NCBI GenBank assembly: GCA_902496595.1
Contig: CABVBV010000090.1
Span: 1-8,608, forward strand
Reading direction: 5' to 3'
DNA from: an uncultured Eubacteriales bacterium
Lineage (GTDB): Bacteria; Bacillota; Clostridia; Oscillospirales; Oscillospiraceae
Length of the DNA stretch: 8,608 nucleotides
A model generated the notes under the pieces. That model was given only the letters and a program-made list of their open reading frames with translations. It did not search any database and was not told where the DNA came from. Position 1 is the stretch's first letter. Each line of letters opens with the position of its first letter. Made by a program: the position numbers and the translations under genes. Below, piece after piece: positions 1 to 6,212 of the stretch.

Positions 1-107
1 CGGCGAGCATCGGACTCATCGAAGGAGACGAGACCGGAGCGCTGAACCCGGCGTCGAACTCGACCAGGGCCCACGCGGCGACCTTCTTCATGCGCTTCTG
101 CAAGTGA
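1..107 (+). CDS. C-terminal end of an SLH-domain (S-layer homology) protein, partial
   Basis: The gene runs in from the left edge; the first complete codon in frame starts at base 3 and the TGA stop is at 105-107. The 34 visible residues read ...GLIEGDETGALNPASNSTRA...FFMRFCK. This is the second half of an S-layer homology repeat: a G-[LI]-I-x-G start, an xLNPxxNxTRA core and an MRF ending. SLH repeats anchor exported proteins to secondary cell-wall polymers, so the protein is probably on the cell surface. Its N-terminal domains, and thus its job, lie outside the window. A strong terminator follows 8 bases after the stop, so this is the last gene of its transcript. The family call is fairly safe despite the short stretch, because SLH repeats are usually the last element of such proteins. 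Confidence 0.8.
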   Translation, partial: ASIGLIEGDETGALNPASNSTRAHAATFFMRFCK

Positions 108-114
108 AGAACAA

Positions 115-158
115 AAAACGAATGGGAGAGGCGTTCCGCCTCTCCCATTCGTTTTCTT
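115..158 (+). terminator. Rho-independent terminator after the SLH gene
   Basis: A perfect 19-bp stem pairs 115-133 with 137-155 around a 3-nt loop (TTC). The stem has AAAA at its base on one side and TTTT at the other, and the T-rich stretch runs on to 158. It lies 8 bases past the SLH stop codon. Because the stem base is A/T on both arms, it could also act on minus-strand transcripts. Confidence 0.93.
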
Positions 159-221
159 CTGGGAAATACCTTGGCAAACATTTTTTCGTTTTTTCAAATT
201 GACTTCGCAAATGAACAAAAC

Positions 222-248
222 TGCATATCGCGTCGTGTACTATATGCA
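222..248. repeat. Short inverted repeat upstream of the YbjN-like gene
   Basis: TGCATAT at 222-228 is the exact reverse complement of ATATGCA at 242-248, with 13 bases between. It sits 32 bases before the likely start codon at 280, where a promoter or operator would be expected. A -35-like TTGACT is at 199-204, but no good -10 follows at normal spacing. Two 7-bp arms can arise by chance in AT-rich DNA, so this is only a candidate operator. Confidence 0.25.
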
Positions 249-264
249 CGTAAGGATTACAGAG

Positions 265-336
265 AAAGGGGAGTTCACAATGTCCGGTATTTTTGGAAAG
301 ACGAACAATACCAAGTCAAACGGAGGGAAACTTATG
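265..336 (+). promoter_or_regulatory. Two competing ribosome binding sites and start codons
   Basis: Two in-frame ATGs each have a good Shine-Dalgarno at ideal spacing. AAAGGGGAG (265-273) lies 6 bases before the ATG at 280, and GGAGGG (322-327) lies 6 bases before the ATG at 334. The 18 residues between them are polar (Gly, Asn, Lys, Ser, Thr). Either start, or both, may be used. Confidence 0.6.
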
Positions 337-834
337 TACACGATCGACGATATGGCCGCAGCAGTAAGGCGCTTCCTTGTAGAAAAGGAGCTGGTATTCA
401 GCGACAGGAGATTGTCCGAGAACGCCGTTCTCATTGAGTTGGGCGTCAACTATGACAGCATCTCGCTGAAAGTCCGAATCATACTCGAAAACAAACCGAT
501 GTGCTGCCGCTTGGACGTCGTCATGCCAATCTGCGCCGACAAGCTGTACGCCTATCCTCTATGCAGGTTGATCGTAAAAGAAAACTTTGATAAAAGGCTG
601 GGTTGTATCAAGTACAACGAGTCCAGCGGCGAGCTCCTTTATCAGTACGCCTTCCTGACAAGCAACGGTATGAATATGGATGACTTCGGTCACAGCCTGC
701 TAGCCACCATTGGCTCCTCCGCCTCCGTCTACAACGAGCTTCGCAGATTTGCCGTCGGCAAATTCAAAAGCAGCGAGATAAGCGAAATAATCGAGACGTC
801 CGACGCACTCATCAGGGACATAAGCGAGAACTGA
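280..834 (+). CDS. Hypothetical protein, possibly YbjN / type-III-chaperone-like fold
   Basis: This ORF gives 184 residues from the ATG at 280, or 166 from the ATG at 334; an ATG at 199 has no ribosome binding site. The protein is soluble, with no signal peptide or membrane segment. After the polar N-terminal linker comes a helix-like stretch (MYTIDDMAAAVRRFLVEK, residues 19-36). Alternating strands follow (VLIELGV, LKVRIIL, CRLDVVM), then a second part with a YNESSGELLYQY strand and a C-terminal helix. That order resembles the YbjN / sensory-regulator and type III chaperone-like fold, but no diagnostic motif is visible, so the family call is weak and no function is assigned. Its base composition is more AT-rich than the selenium operon beside it. 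It stands alone between two terminators. No convincing promoter was found, only a -35-like TTGACT at 199-204. Confidence 0.7.
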   Translation: MSGIFGKTNNTKSNGGKLMYTIDDMAAAVRRFLVEKELVFSDRRLSENAVLIELGVNYDSISLKVRIILENKPMCCRLDVVMPICADKLYAYPLCRLIVKENFDKRLGCIKYNESSGELLYQYAFLTSNGMNMDDFGHSLLATIGSSASVYNELRRFAVGKFKSSEISEIIETSDALIRDISEN

Positions 835-881
835 ATCCAGAAGCAGGCTCCGCAAGTCATGGGGCATACATACGAAAAACA

Positions 882-924
882 CACCCTTGTCCGGCTCCGC
901 CGGACAAGGGTGCTCCGTTTTTTT
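882..924. terminator. Bidirectional terminator between converging units
   Basis: A perfect 13-bp GC-rich stem pairs 882-894 with 900-912 around a 5-nt loop. On the plus strand it is followed by seven Ts at 918-924, ending the YbjN-like transcript. On the minus strand it is followed by a run of five Ts (complement of 875-879), 10 bases past the end of the DUF3343 gene, ending the selenium operon. One hairpin thus serves both units. Confidence 0.9.
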
Positions 925-933
925 CAGTTCAAG

Positions 934-1176
934 TCAGGCTTCGGCCTTATAGACCTCGAAGTATTCCCCCATCCTGTCCTCATACACCGCTTCAGTATCA
1001 CGGTCTAGGCTGTCCAGCTCAGGGGACTCGGACTCGTATCTCACGCAAGTGCCGCAGCTGCTCGACAGCTTCCTGGGCACAGGCGTCATCTGCGCCGCTA
1101 TTCCCTTCCCGCTCAGGCTGCGGCTGCTCCTCAGCGCCGCCAGATGTGTATGGAAGGTCGCTATGTACCGCTTCAT
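934..1176 (-). CDS. DUF3343 putative Se/S carrier protein
   Basis: An 80-residue soluble protein of the DUF3343 family. It starts RYIATFHTHLAAL, has a middle Gly-Ile-x-Ala-x-Met-x-Pro-Val-Pro-Arg stretch (residues 25-35), and then the family's cysteine motif SSSCGTC (residues 38-44, Cys41 and Cys44). Members recur beside selD, yedE and yedF and are annotated as putative Se/S carriers; their biochemistry is inferred from gene neighbourhood. Here the motif is a full CxxC, which could act as a redox or persulfide/perselenide pair. The gene is last in the operon. Its ATG overlaps the TGA of the TusA-like gene (ATGA), implying translational coupling and probably roughly matched amounts of the two proteins. 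The C-terminal third is acidic and carries no recognised motif. Confidence 0.85.
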   Translation of the reverse strand: MKRYIATFHTHLAALRSSRSLSGKGIAAQMTPVPRKLSSSCGTCVRYESESPELDSLDRDTEAVYEDRMGEYFEVYKAEA

Positions 1177-1382
1177 TTCTTCAGGCTCAGCCTGAAATCC
1201 GCGCCCTCGGGCGACACTTCGACCTTATAGCCCTGGCTCTTGCCGTAGCGCGTCACGTTCTCCACCGAGCACTGGTTGTCCACCAGCACCTCCAGCGCCT
1301 CCGGCTTCTCGGCCGCGACCGCCTTGCGCACCATCACGACCGGGATGGGGCAGCTGTGGCCCCTCGCGTCAACTGTCTTCAC
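1173..1382 (-). CDS. yedF: Short YedF/TusA-like sulfurtransferase-family protein
   Basis: A 69-residue TusA/SirA-fold protein. It has the family signature ARGHSCPIP with the active-site-type Cys11 in a CPxP motif, then a helix (VVMVRKAVA) and VLVDNQCSVENVTRY with a second Cys38. TusA proteins pass persulfide sulfur between partners; the selenium-linked YedF branch is thought to do likewise with selenium, which is unproven. The chosen start is GTG at complement(1380-1382), right before the conserved KTVDARG and overlapping the yedE stop as GTGA; GGAGG lies just upstream within yedE. Selenium-linked YedF proteins are usually about 190-200 residues, with a DsrE-like second domain. Here only the N-terminal domain exists and DUF3343 follows at once. 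The symbol is therefore given by context; plain TusA family is the safe name. Confidence 0.85.
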   Translation of the reverse strand: MKTVDARGHSCPIPVVMVRKAVAAEKPEALEVLVDNQCSVENVTRYGKSQGYKVEVSPEGADFRLSLKK

Positions 1383-2473
1383 GCCTTCTCCTCCTTCCCC
1401 GGAAGATTCATCAGCGACACGACCAGGCAGACCACAAAGCCCAGTATTACCGCGACTTTGCCCGCCGTCGAGATGCCGCCCACGACCAGCTCGCCCGCCT
1501 CGTTGAGCGCGTCGGCGTTGCCCGCGAGGCCGAAGTTGTGCGAGATCGCCGCGCCCGCCATCATGCCGAGCACCGTCACCGCGCTGTCGCCGTTGCCCTC
1601 GCCGGCGAGGATGAGCTGCCTGAGCGGGCAGCCTCCCAGCAGCACCGAGCCGTAGCCCACGAGCGCCATGCCGAGGAAATTCCACAGGTGCGAGCTGTGC
1701 GACACCGGCTGGAGCTCAAAGCCCAGCTTGAAGCTGCCGTTTATGAGGTTCCCCACCAGCACAGCGACGAAGATCGCCACAAAGCCGTAGAGCAGCTTGA
1801 AGTCCCTGAACAGGAACACGTCCCTGAGTCCGCCCGCCATGCAGAGCCTCGCCCTCTGCGCCAGAGCGCCCACGACCGCCGCGATGAGCAGCGCCGCGAC
1901 TACCGGGGCGTGCATGGAACCCGGGCCCTCCGTGCTCGCCTTGAACAGCGTCGGCACCGCCAGAACCAATATCAGCAGGCCAGCCATGATGACCGGCAGC
2001 ACGCCGCCCTCGGCCTTGCCCACGGGATACGCCCTCTTGAGCGAATAGCCTCGGTTCAGGAAGAACACGCCGCAGAGTATGCCGCAGACGAAACCCGCAA
2101 GCGCAACCAGCGCGTTCAGGTCGCCGCCGCCGAGCCTGATGACCATCCTCAGCGGGCAGCCCAAAAACGCCAGCGCGCCTATCATCACAAATCCGCCCAG
2201 CACGAACCTGGTCGCAGGAGAAGAGCCCGCCTTCGCCTTGAACTCGCCCGTCGCCACGGCGATGATGAACGCGCCCAGCACGAGGCCGATGATCTCAGGC
2301 CGCACATACTGCACCTTCGCCGCCGAGTGCAGACCGCAGGCTCCCGCTATGTCACGCAAAAAGCAGGCGATGCAGAAGCCCATGTTCGACGGGTTCCCCA
2401 GCAGCGTCAGCACCACCGCAGCTATGCCTACCGCGAGGCCCGCCACAACTACCATCCAGCTTACCTTTTTCAT
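1379..2473 (-). CDS. yedE: YedE-family putative selenium (or sulfur compound) transporter
   Basis: A 364-residue polytopic membrane protein of the YeeE/YedE family, a normal length for the selenium-linked branch. It begins with a helix at residues 5-25 and has roughly nine or ten hydrophobic segments. It is an internal duplication: GFCIACFLRD (32-41) matches RLCMAGGLRD (209-218), and LGCPLRMVIRLGGG (104-117) matches GGCPLRQLILAGEG (280-293). The repeated cysteines (Cys34, Cys106, Cys211, Cys282) lie where relatives pass sulfur anions by thiol relay. The selenium role rests on its position downstream of selD and before yedF/DUF3343; the exact substrate is not known. The start at 2473 is chosen for the Lys-Lys leader and the AGAGAGG site upstream; an in-frame upstream ATG at 2527 lies beyond the predicted transcription start. 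It has its own promoter 98 nt after the desulfurase gene. Confidence 0.92.
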   Translation of the reverse strand: MKKVSWMVVVAGLAVGIAAVVLTLLGNPSNMGFCIACFLRDIAGACGLHSAAKVQYVRPEIIGLVLGAFIIAVATGEFKAKAGSSPATRFVLGGFVMIGALAFLGCPLRMVIRLGGGDLNALVALAGFVCGILCGVFFLNRGYSLKRAYPVGKAEGGVLPVIMAGLLILVLAVPTLFKASTEGPGSMHAPVVAALLIAAVVGALAQRARLCMAGGLRDVFLFRDFKLLYGFVAIFVAVLVGNLINGSFKLGFELQPVSHSSHLWNFLGMALVGYGSVLLGGCPLRQLILAGEGNGDSAVTVLGMMAGAAISHNFGLAGNADALNEAGELVVGGISTAGKVAVILGFVVCLVVSLMNLPGKEEKA

Positions 2474-2503
2474 AACACTACCTCTCTTTATAAAAAATCC
2501 CCA

Positions 2504-2531
2504 AGCGTTATTCTCATTATAGAACAACGCT
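2504..2531. promoter_or_regulatory. Palindromic operator, ModE-box-like, over the yedE -10 box
   Basis: AGCGTTATTCT at 2504-2514 pairs with AGAACAACGCT at 2521-2531 (10 of 11 positions symmetric) across a 6-base spacer. It covers the -10 hexamer and the predicted start site of the yedE promoter, the usual place for a repressor. The core GTTATTCT-N6-AGAAYAAC recurs at 6214-6235 before yqeC. Read outward it is CGTTAT-N12-ACAACG, close in sequence and spacing to the E. coli ModE box as I recall it. Confidence 0.7.
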
Positions 2532-2544
2532 CTAGGGATTTCAA
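2516..2544 (-). promoter_or_regulatory. Strong sigma-A-type promoter of yedE-yedF-DUF3343
   Basis: On the minus strand, TTGAAA (complement of 2539-2544) and a perfect TATAAT (complement of 2516-2521) are separated by exactly 17 bases. The predicted start is near 2509, giving a leader of about 36 nt before the yedE ATG at 2473. No terminator separates it from the upstream desulfurase gene, so the last three genes may be read both from here and by read-through. Confidence 0.85.
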
Positions 2545-2571
2545 CAATTATTTATCAAAGGCGAATATTTT

Positions 2572-3714
2572 TTAGCTGGCAGTCGCTTCTATTGCCTCAA
2601 GCGCTCCGTCGACGTCGGAATCGGAGTTGGCGTAACTCAGGGAGAATCTCACGCTGCCCTCTGGAAAGCTGCCCAGGCTTTTATGAGCTGATGGTGCGCA
2701 GTGCAGGCCGCAGCGGGTCAGGACGCCGAAGTTGCTTTCCAGTTTCCAGGCGGCCTCGGCGTTGTCTATATTTTTAAAGCCGATCGAGAAGACGCCGGTT
2801 CTGCCTTCGGTTCCTTTTGAGCCGTATAGTCTCACATTTCTGATATTTTCGAGGCCGTCAAGGAATCTTCGGCTGAGCCTGCGCTCGTGTTCCTCGAGCT
2901 TGTCAATACCGGTTTTTTCAATGAACCGGAGCGAGGCTTCAAAGCCATAGATGCCCGGCATATTCATGGTTCCCGACTCGAACCTGTCCGGCATCCAGTC
3001 CGGCAGCTCTTCAATATCCGAGGCGCTGCCGGTGCCTCCGGCAATGAGCGGGGTTAGCCGCTCCGCAAACTCGGAGTCGAGCAGCAGGGCTCCTATGCCC
3101 TGAGGCCCGAGCAGCCCTTTATGTCCCGGTATAGCCAGCGCGGAAAGCCGGAACCTCCGGAAATCCACGTCGATATGCCCAGCAGTCTGAGCGGCATCCA
3201 GGGCGAAGGGTATGCCGCGCTCGGAGCATATCTTCCCCACCGTCTCAGCGTCCTGTACGGTGCCGCAGACATTTGAGGCATGGGCCATTATGACGAGCCT
3301 GGTGTTGGGCTTTAGCAGGCTTGGAAGGCTGTCGAGTTCCAGCCTCCCCTCACTGTCACAGGGTATCCTGTCGAAACTCACTCCATCTTTTTGCAGCTGA
3401 ACGAGCGGGCGCATCACAGCGTTATGCTCCATTGAAGACACCACGCAGTGGTCTCCGGGCCTGAGCAAGCCCTTGATTATCATGTTGATGCCGGCCGTTG
3501 CCCCCGGAGTGATAATGGCTCGGGTCGGGTCTGGATGGTCAAACAGCCTGCACAGCCGCTCCCTGAGCGCAAGCGTGACGAGGCCCGCCTCCTGTGCGGA
3601 AGCGTAGCTGGAGCGGTTTATGGTAGCTCCGACCTTTTCGATGTAGTTGTAAACGCTTTCTGCCACACCCGGCGCTTTGGGGTATGATGTGGCGGCATTG
3701 TCGAGGTAGATCAT
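2572..3714 (-). CDS. Cysteine desulfurase-like class V PLP enzyme of the selenium operon
   Basis: A 380-residue fold-type-I PLP enzyme of the cysteine desulfurase branch. It opens with YLDNAATSYPK. Visible landmarks are His97 (SMEHN, stacks on the cofactor), Asp173 and Gln176 (LDAAQTAGH), Schiff-base Lys199 (PGHKG) and Cys339 in RCGLHCAP, the expected persulfide-forming cysteine. Arg356 in VRFSLSY should bind the substrate carboxylate. Such enzymes release S from cysteine or Se from selenocysteine. Placed 4 nt after selD, this one is a candidate for loading Se (or S) onto SelD, the TusA-like protein or the hydroxylase cofactor; that role is inferred. The short motif before His-Cys differs from IscS, so the usual Fe-S role is less likely. 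The ATG at 3714 has AGGTGAAG just upstream, inside the end of selD. Confidence 0.93.
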   Translation of the reverse strand: MIYLDNAATSYPKAPGVAESVYNYIEKVGATINRSSYASAQEAGLVTLALRERLCRLFDHPDPTRAIITPGATAGINMIIKGLLRPGDHCVVSSMEHNAVMRPLVQLQKDGVSFDRIPCDSEGRLELDSLPSLLKPNTRLVIMAHASNVCGTVQDAETVGKICSERGIPFALDAAQTAGHIDVDFRRFRLSALAIPGHKGLLGPQGIGALLLDSEFAERLTPLIAGGTGSASDIEELPDWMPDRFESGTMNMPGIYGFEASLRFIEKTGIDKLEEHERRLSRRFLDGLENIRNVRLYGSKGTEGRTGVFSIGFKNIDNAEAAWKLESNFGVLTRCGLHCAPSAHKSLGSFPEGSVRFSLSYANSDSDVDGALEAIEATAS

Positions 3715-3718
3715 CTCT

Positions 3719-4756
3719 TCACCTGAGCCTTATATATGCTCCGCCGCTGTACTCTACCGCGACGCCGATCCTCTGTGCTGCCGGCACCCGGCCCTCGAGC
3801 TCGCGCATGAGCTCGTCGGCATCTTCCGGGTCAACGGCCATGAGCAGTCCTCCGGATGTCTGAGGGTCGTAGAGCAGATCCTGCTGCCATAACTCCGAGG
3901 CCCCGGCGTCCACTCGGCACTCTGCAAAGGAGCGGTTCCTGTACATACCCTCCGGCAGCAGCCCTTCCTTTGCCAGCTCCACAGCTTCATCTATGAACCT
4001 GAAACTCGAGACATCGTATTCTATCGTGACTCCGCTGCCCTCAGCCATCTCCACGGAGTGGCCAAGGAGCCCGAAACCCGTCACATCTGTACAAGAGTGG
4101 ACGCGGTATTTGACCATTGCGTCCCTGGCGTTTTTGTTCAGCGTCGTCATCAGCGTAACGGCAAATTCCATCGTCTCTTCCGAGCAGAGCTCCGCTTTCG
4201 CCGCCGTTGTGAGTACGCCTATGCCCAGAGGCTTCGTGAGTATGAGCACGTCTCCGGGCCTGGCGCCGGAATTTGTCAGCACTTTATCCGGATGCACGAA
4301 GCCCGTCACCGCGAGTCCGTATTTCGGCTCTTCGTCGAGTATGCTGTGCCCGCCCGTGATTATCGCTCCGGCTTCGTAGACCTTGTCATAACCGCCCCTG
4401 AGCAGGGCGTGGACGGCTTCTCTAGGCATCTTCTCCGGTATACACATGAGGTTGAGCGCCAGCTTCGGCTCGCCGCCCATGGCGTACACGTCTGAGAGCG
4501 CGTTTGTCGCAGCTATCTGGCCGAAGGTGTACGGGTCGTCTGCGATGGGCGGGAAGAAATCCACAGTCTGGACTATCGCCAGCTCGTCCGTGAGCTTGTA
4601 GACCGAGGCGTCGTCGCTCTTGTCGAATCCGACGAGCAGGTTCGGGTCTGTGTGAACTTTGATGCCTTCCAGCAACTGAGCCAACACTCCGGCGCCGACC
4701 TTGGCCCCGCATCCCGCGCACTTGGCAAGTTTGGTCAGCTTTATCTCGTTTTCCAT
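3719..4756 (-). CDS. selD: Selenide, water dikinase (selenophosphate synthetase)
   Basis: 345 residues, the normal length for SelD, which makes selenophosphate from selenide and ATP in the cytoplasm. The N-terminal active-site loop reads KCAGCGAK; by alignment with E. coli, Cys16 is the catalytic cysteine and Lys19 the catalytic lysine. Metal/ATP-site acids follow in KSDDASVY (48-49) and TVDFFPP (Asp66). Then come ATNALSDVYAMGG (83-95), GGHS (135-138), CTDVTGFGLLGH (222-233) and LLYDPQTSGG (294-303), all hallmark motifs. The active-site residue is encoded by TGC, so this is a Cys and not a Sec form. The second loop cysteine of E. coli SelD is Ala18 here, and an extra Cys13 is present. The ATG at 4756 has AGGAGG 9 bases upstream, inside the end of yqeB; the stop lies 4 nt before the desulfurase gene. 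Confidence 0.98.
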   Translation of the reverse strand: MENEIKLTKLAKCAGCGAKVGAGVLAQLLEGIKVHTDPNLLVGFDKSDDASVYKLTDELAIVQTVDFFPPIADDPYTFGQIAATNALSDVYAMGGEPKLALNLMCIPEKMPREAVHALLRGGYDKVYEAGAIITGGHSILDEEPKYGLAVTGFVHPDKVLTNSGARPGDVLILTKPLGIGVLTTAAKAELCSEETMEFAVTLMTTLNKNARDAMVKYRVHSCTDVTGFGLLGHSVEMAEGSGVTIEYDVSSFRFIDEAVELAKEGLLPEGMYRNRSFAECRVDAGASELWQQDLLYDPQTSGGLLMAVDPEDADELMRELEGRVPAAQRIGVAVEYSGGAYIRLR

Positions 4757-4760
4757 CTTC

Positions 4761-5558
4761 TCAGTCCTCCTTTACGGCCCCGGTAAGCCTCAACACTGCC
4801 TCCAGGACTCCCCCGCCTACGGCAAGCGCCTTGTCGGATACTGTGAGGCAGTTTCCTGCCTCGCCGCGTGGATCAACGTCTCCGGATTTCATTCCCTTGG
4901 TGACAGGAGTCCCATCCGCCAGTATGCCGCGCAGAACTCCGCTAATAGTGCAGACCATCGGGGCATCCCCAACCATTCCGACCGCTTCGCCGGCCTCGAC
5001 CATGGCTCCAATGTCTCTGAGCTGCCTGAACGTACCGTCTGCCGGGGCGCGCAGCACCCTTTCGCCCGCATAGCCGCCTATGAGCCCCGGAACAGCGGTG
5101 TTCGGCATGGCGCTGCCTTTGTAGTAAGCTCTGCCGAGCGTGTGGCCGCGCATAGTTTCAACTACTGCATGGCAGTCCACTCCAGCGGTAAAGCCCGGCC
5201 CAACGCCTATGACCGCTCCCGCCATATCCGCCCTCGTGCCCAGGTTCCGCTTCGCAAGTATAGCGTCTACCAGCACATCCGGACGGAGCTCGCCAAGGCA
5301 GGAGCAGTCCTCGTCCACGAGCACGGCTATGTCGCCGCGTGAGCATATCTCAAGGGCCTCCGCCGCAGTTCCCGCGAGCTTTGCTGTGACATCTTCTACG
5401 GTACAGCTGCCTGTGATGACGGCTCCTGAGAAGCTGACCGTCCTCCTTATCGCCGTCGGCCTGGCCATATCGGTCATGACGACACGGAATCCGCATCTGT
5501 GCAGCCTTATCGCTATGCCGGATGCAATGTCTCCTGCGCCGCGTATTAAAACAAGCAT
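4761..5558 (-). CDS. yqeB: Selenium-dependent molybdenum hydroxylase maturation protein YqeB
   Basis: 265 residues of the YqeB family, found in genomes that put a labile selenium atom on molybdenum hydroxylases; the exact step is not established. The N-terminus is Rossmann-like (VLIRGAGDIASGIAIRL, 3-19), followed by MTDMARPTAIRRTVSFS (28-44). Next is a cysteine-bearing VDEDCSC (81-87), then GVGPGFTAGVDCH (118-130), where Cys129 follows a glycine-rich turn. The C-terminal part (about 168-225) resembles a biotinyl/lipoyl-type barrel (APADGTF, VEAGEAVG, ISGVLRG). Cys85, Cys87 and Cys129 are candidate Se/S-handling residues (inference). The ATG at 5558 is chosen because AAAGGGGG lies 7 bases upstream and the Rossmann strand starts directly; a longer ORF to 5594 adds 12 unlikely residues. 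It overlaps the end of yqeC by 13 nt. Confidence 0.93.
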   Translation of the reverse strand: MLVLIRGAGDIASGIAIRLHRCGFRVVMTDMARPTAIRRTVSFSGAVITGSCTVEDVTAKLAGTAAEALEICSRGDIAVLVDEDCSCLGELRPDVLVDAILAKRNLGTRADMAGAVIGVGPGFTAGVDCHAVVETMRGHTLGRAYYKGSAMPNTAVPGLIGGYAGERVLRAPADGTFRQLRDIGAMVEAGEAVGMVGDAPMVCTISGVLRGILADGTPVTKGMKSGDVDPRGEAGNCLTVSDKALAVGGGVLEAVLRLTGAVKED

Positions 5559-6202
5559 TGAACGACCCCCTTTTGAAGACTGCCGGCCACGCACGGCTTG
5601 TCAAGCAGCCTCGCCAAGCGCCCGGCCCGGCCCTCGCCTGCGACATCGCACTGGTTGAGAAAATATATATCTCCCAGCGCCTCAGCGTTCAGCGCTTCCG
5701 CCAGGCGCTCGACGGTGACGTCTCCGTCCGCTCCGCCCGGAAAAAGCTCCGGCCTGTGCACGGCCTCCCGGACAGGTCTGCCGAGCCCGGAGAGCCCAAC
5801 GACACAGACAGTCAGCGAGGACTCAGCCGGTATGACGGGCTCATGCCCGGCATGGGCCTTGAGCGGCAGGCGCTTCGAGCCGTCGGCCTCTACCAGCACA
5901 AAGTCGGCAAGTTCCATCAGTCTGCTCATTGGCAGTTGAGGACTGTGCAGCCTTCCGTCCTGTGCCGGCTCGCCAACGCAAACCGCATGGTCGGAGCAGA
6001 GAAGCTCCAATATCCTGCGCTCATCCGGCTCTCCCACTGTCTCCATGCCAGAGGCCGGGAACATATGCGTGGTCGTGCAGAGTATCACCCTGTGTTCAGC
6101 CCGCAGCTCCGACGCCAGCGTTTCCAGAAGCGTGGACTTGCCTCCGCTGCCTATGACCGAAGTCAGGCCGCGCCGGAGCCCGAGCGCCTGAGTGAAAACC
6201 AT
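5546..6202 (-). CDS. yqeC: Selenium-dependent hydroxylase accessory protein YqeC
   Basis: 218 residues of the YqeC family, the usual partner of YqeB in selenium-dependent molybdenum hydroxylase clusters. It looks like a P-loop nucleotide-binding protein: VIGSGGKSTLL (16-26) is the Walker A motif with Lys22, followed by LCTTTHMFP (41-49). Then come FVLVEADGSKRLPLKAHAGHEPVIP (101-125), a Walker-B-like strand and the family's signature, VVGLSGLGRP (134-143), and an FLNQCD segment (181-186) similar to the base-recognition NKxD of GTPases. It is the first gene of the operon. The ATG at 6202 is used; an in-frame TTG sits directly before it (6205), and AGGTGAG lies a few bases upstream. The promoter and palindromic operator at 6213-6262 belong to it. 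Confidence 0.93.
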   Translation of the reverse strand: MVFTQALGLRRGLTSVIGSGGKSTLLETLASELRAEHRVILCTTTHMFPASGMETVGEPDERRILELLCSDHAVCVGEPAQDGRLHSPQLPMSRLMELADFVLVEADGSKRLPLKAHAGHEPVIPAESSLTVCVVGLSGLGRPVREAVHRPELFPGGADGDVTVERLAEALNAEALGDIYFLNQCDVAGEGRAGRLARLLDKPCVAGSLQKGVVQCLF

Positions 6203-6212
6203 CAACTCACCT

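Noticed and set aside
199..227. Promoter TTGACT-17-TGCATA before the YbjN-like gene
   Set aside because: The -35 is fair, but the -10 matches only two of six consensus bases and no better hexamer lies at usable spacing.
1173..1685. Longer 170-codon version of the YedF-like frame
   Set aside because: The added N-terminus is Arg/Gly-rich out-of-frame yedE sequence. TusA homology begins right at the GTG at 1382, which overlaps the yedE stop.
1538..2575. 345-codon open frame on the plus strand opposite yedE
   Set aside because: Its product is a low-complexity run of Arg, His, Ala and Gln typical of the antisense of a GC-rich membrane protein gene. It has no ribosome binding site, and the minus strand codes a clear YedE.
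3419..3445. Another CGTTAT that might start a ModE-like box, inside the desulfurase gene
   Set aside because: No matching second arm at the 12-base spacing; it is coding sequence.
4700..4720. Possible selenocysteine (TGA) codon in the SelD active-site loop
   Set aside because: The codon at the catalytic position is TGC (Cys16), and the reading frame holds no internal TGA.
4701..5342. 213-codon plus-strand frame opposite yqeB and the start of selD
   Set aside because: It is antisense to yqeB across most of its length, has no recognisable domain and no ribosome binding site.
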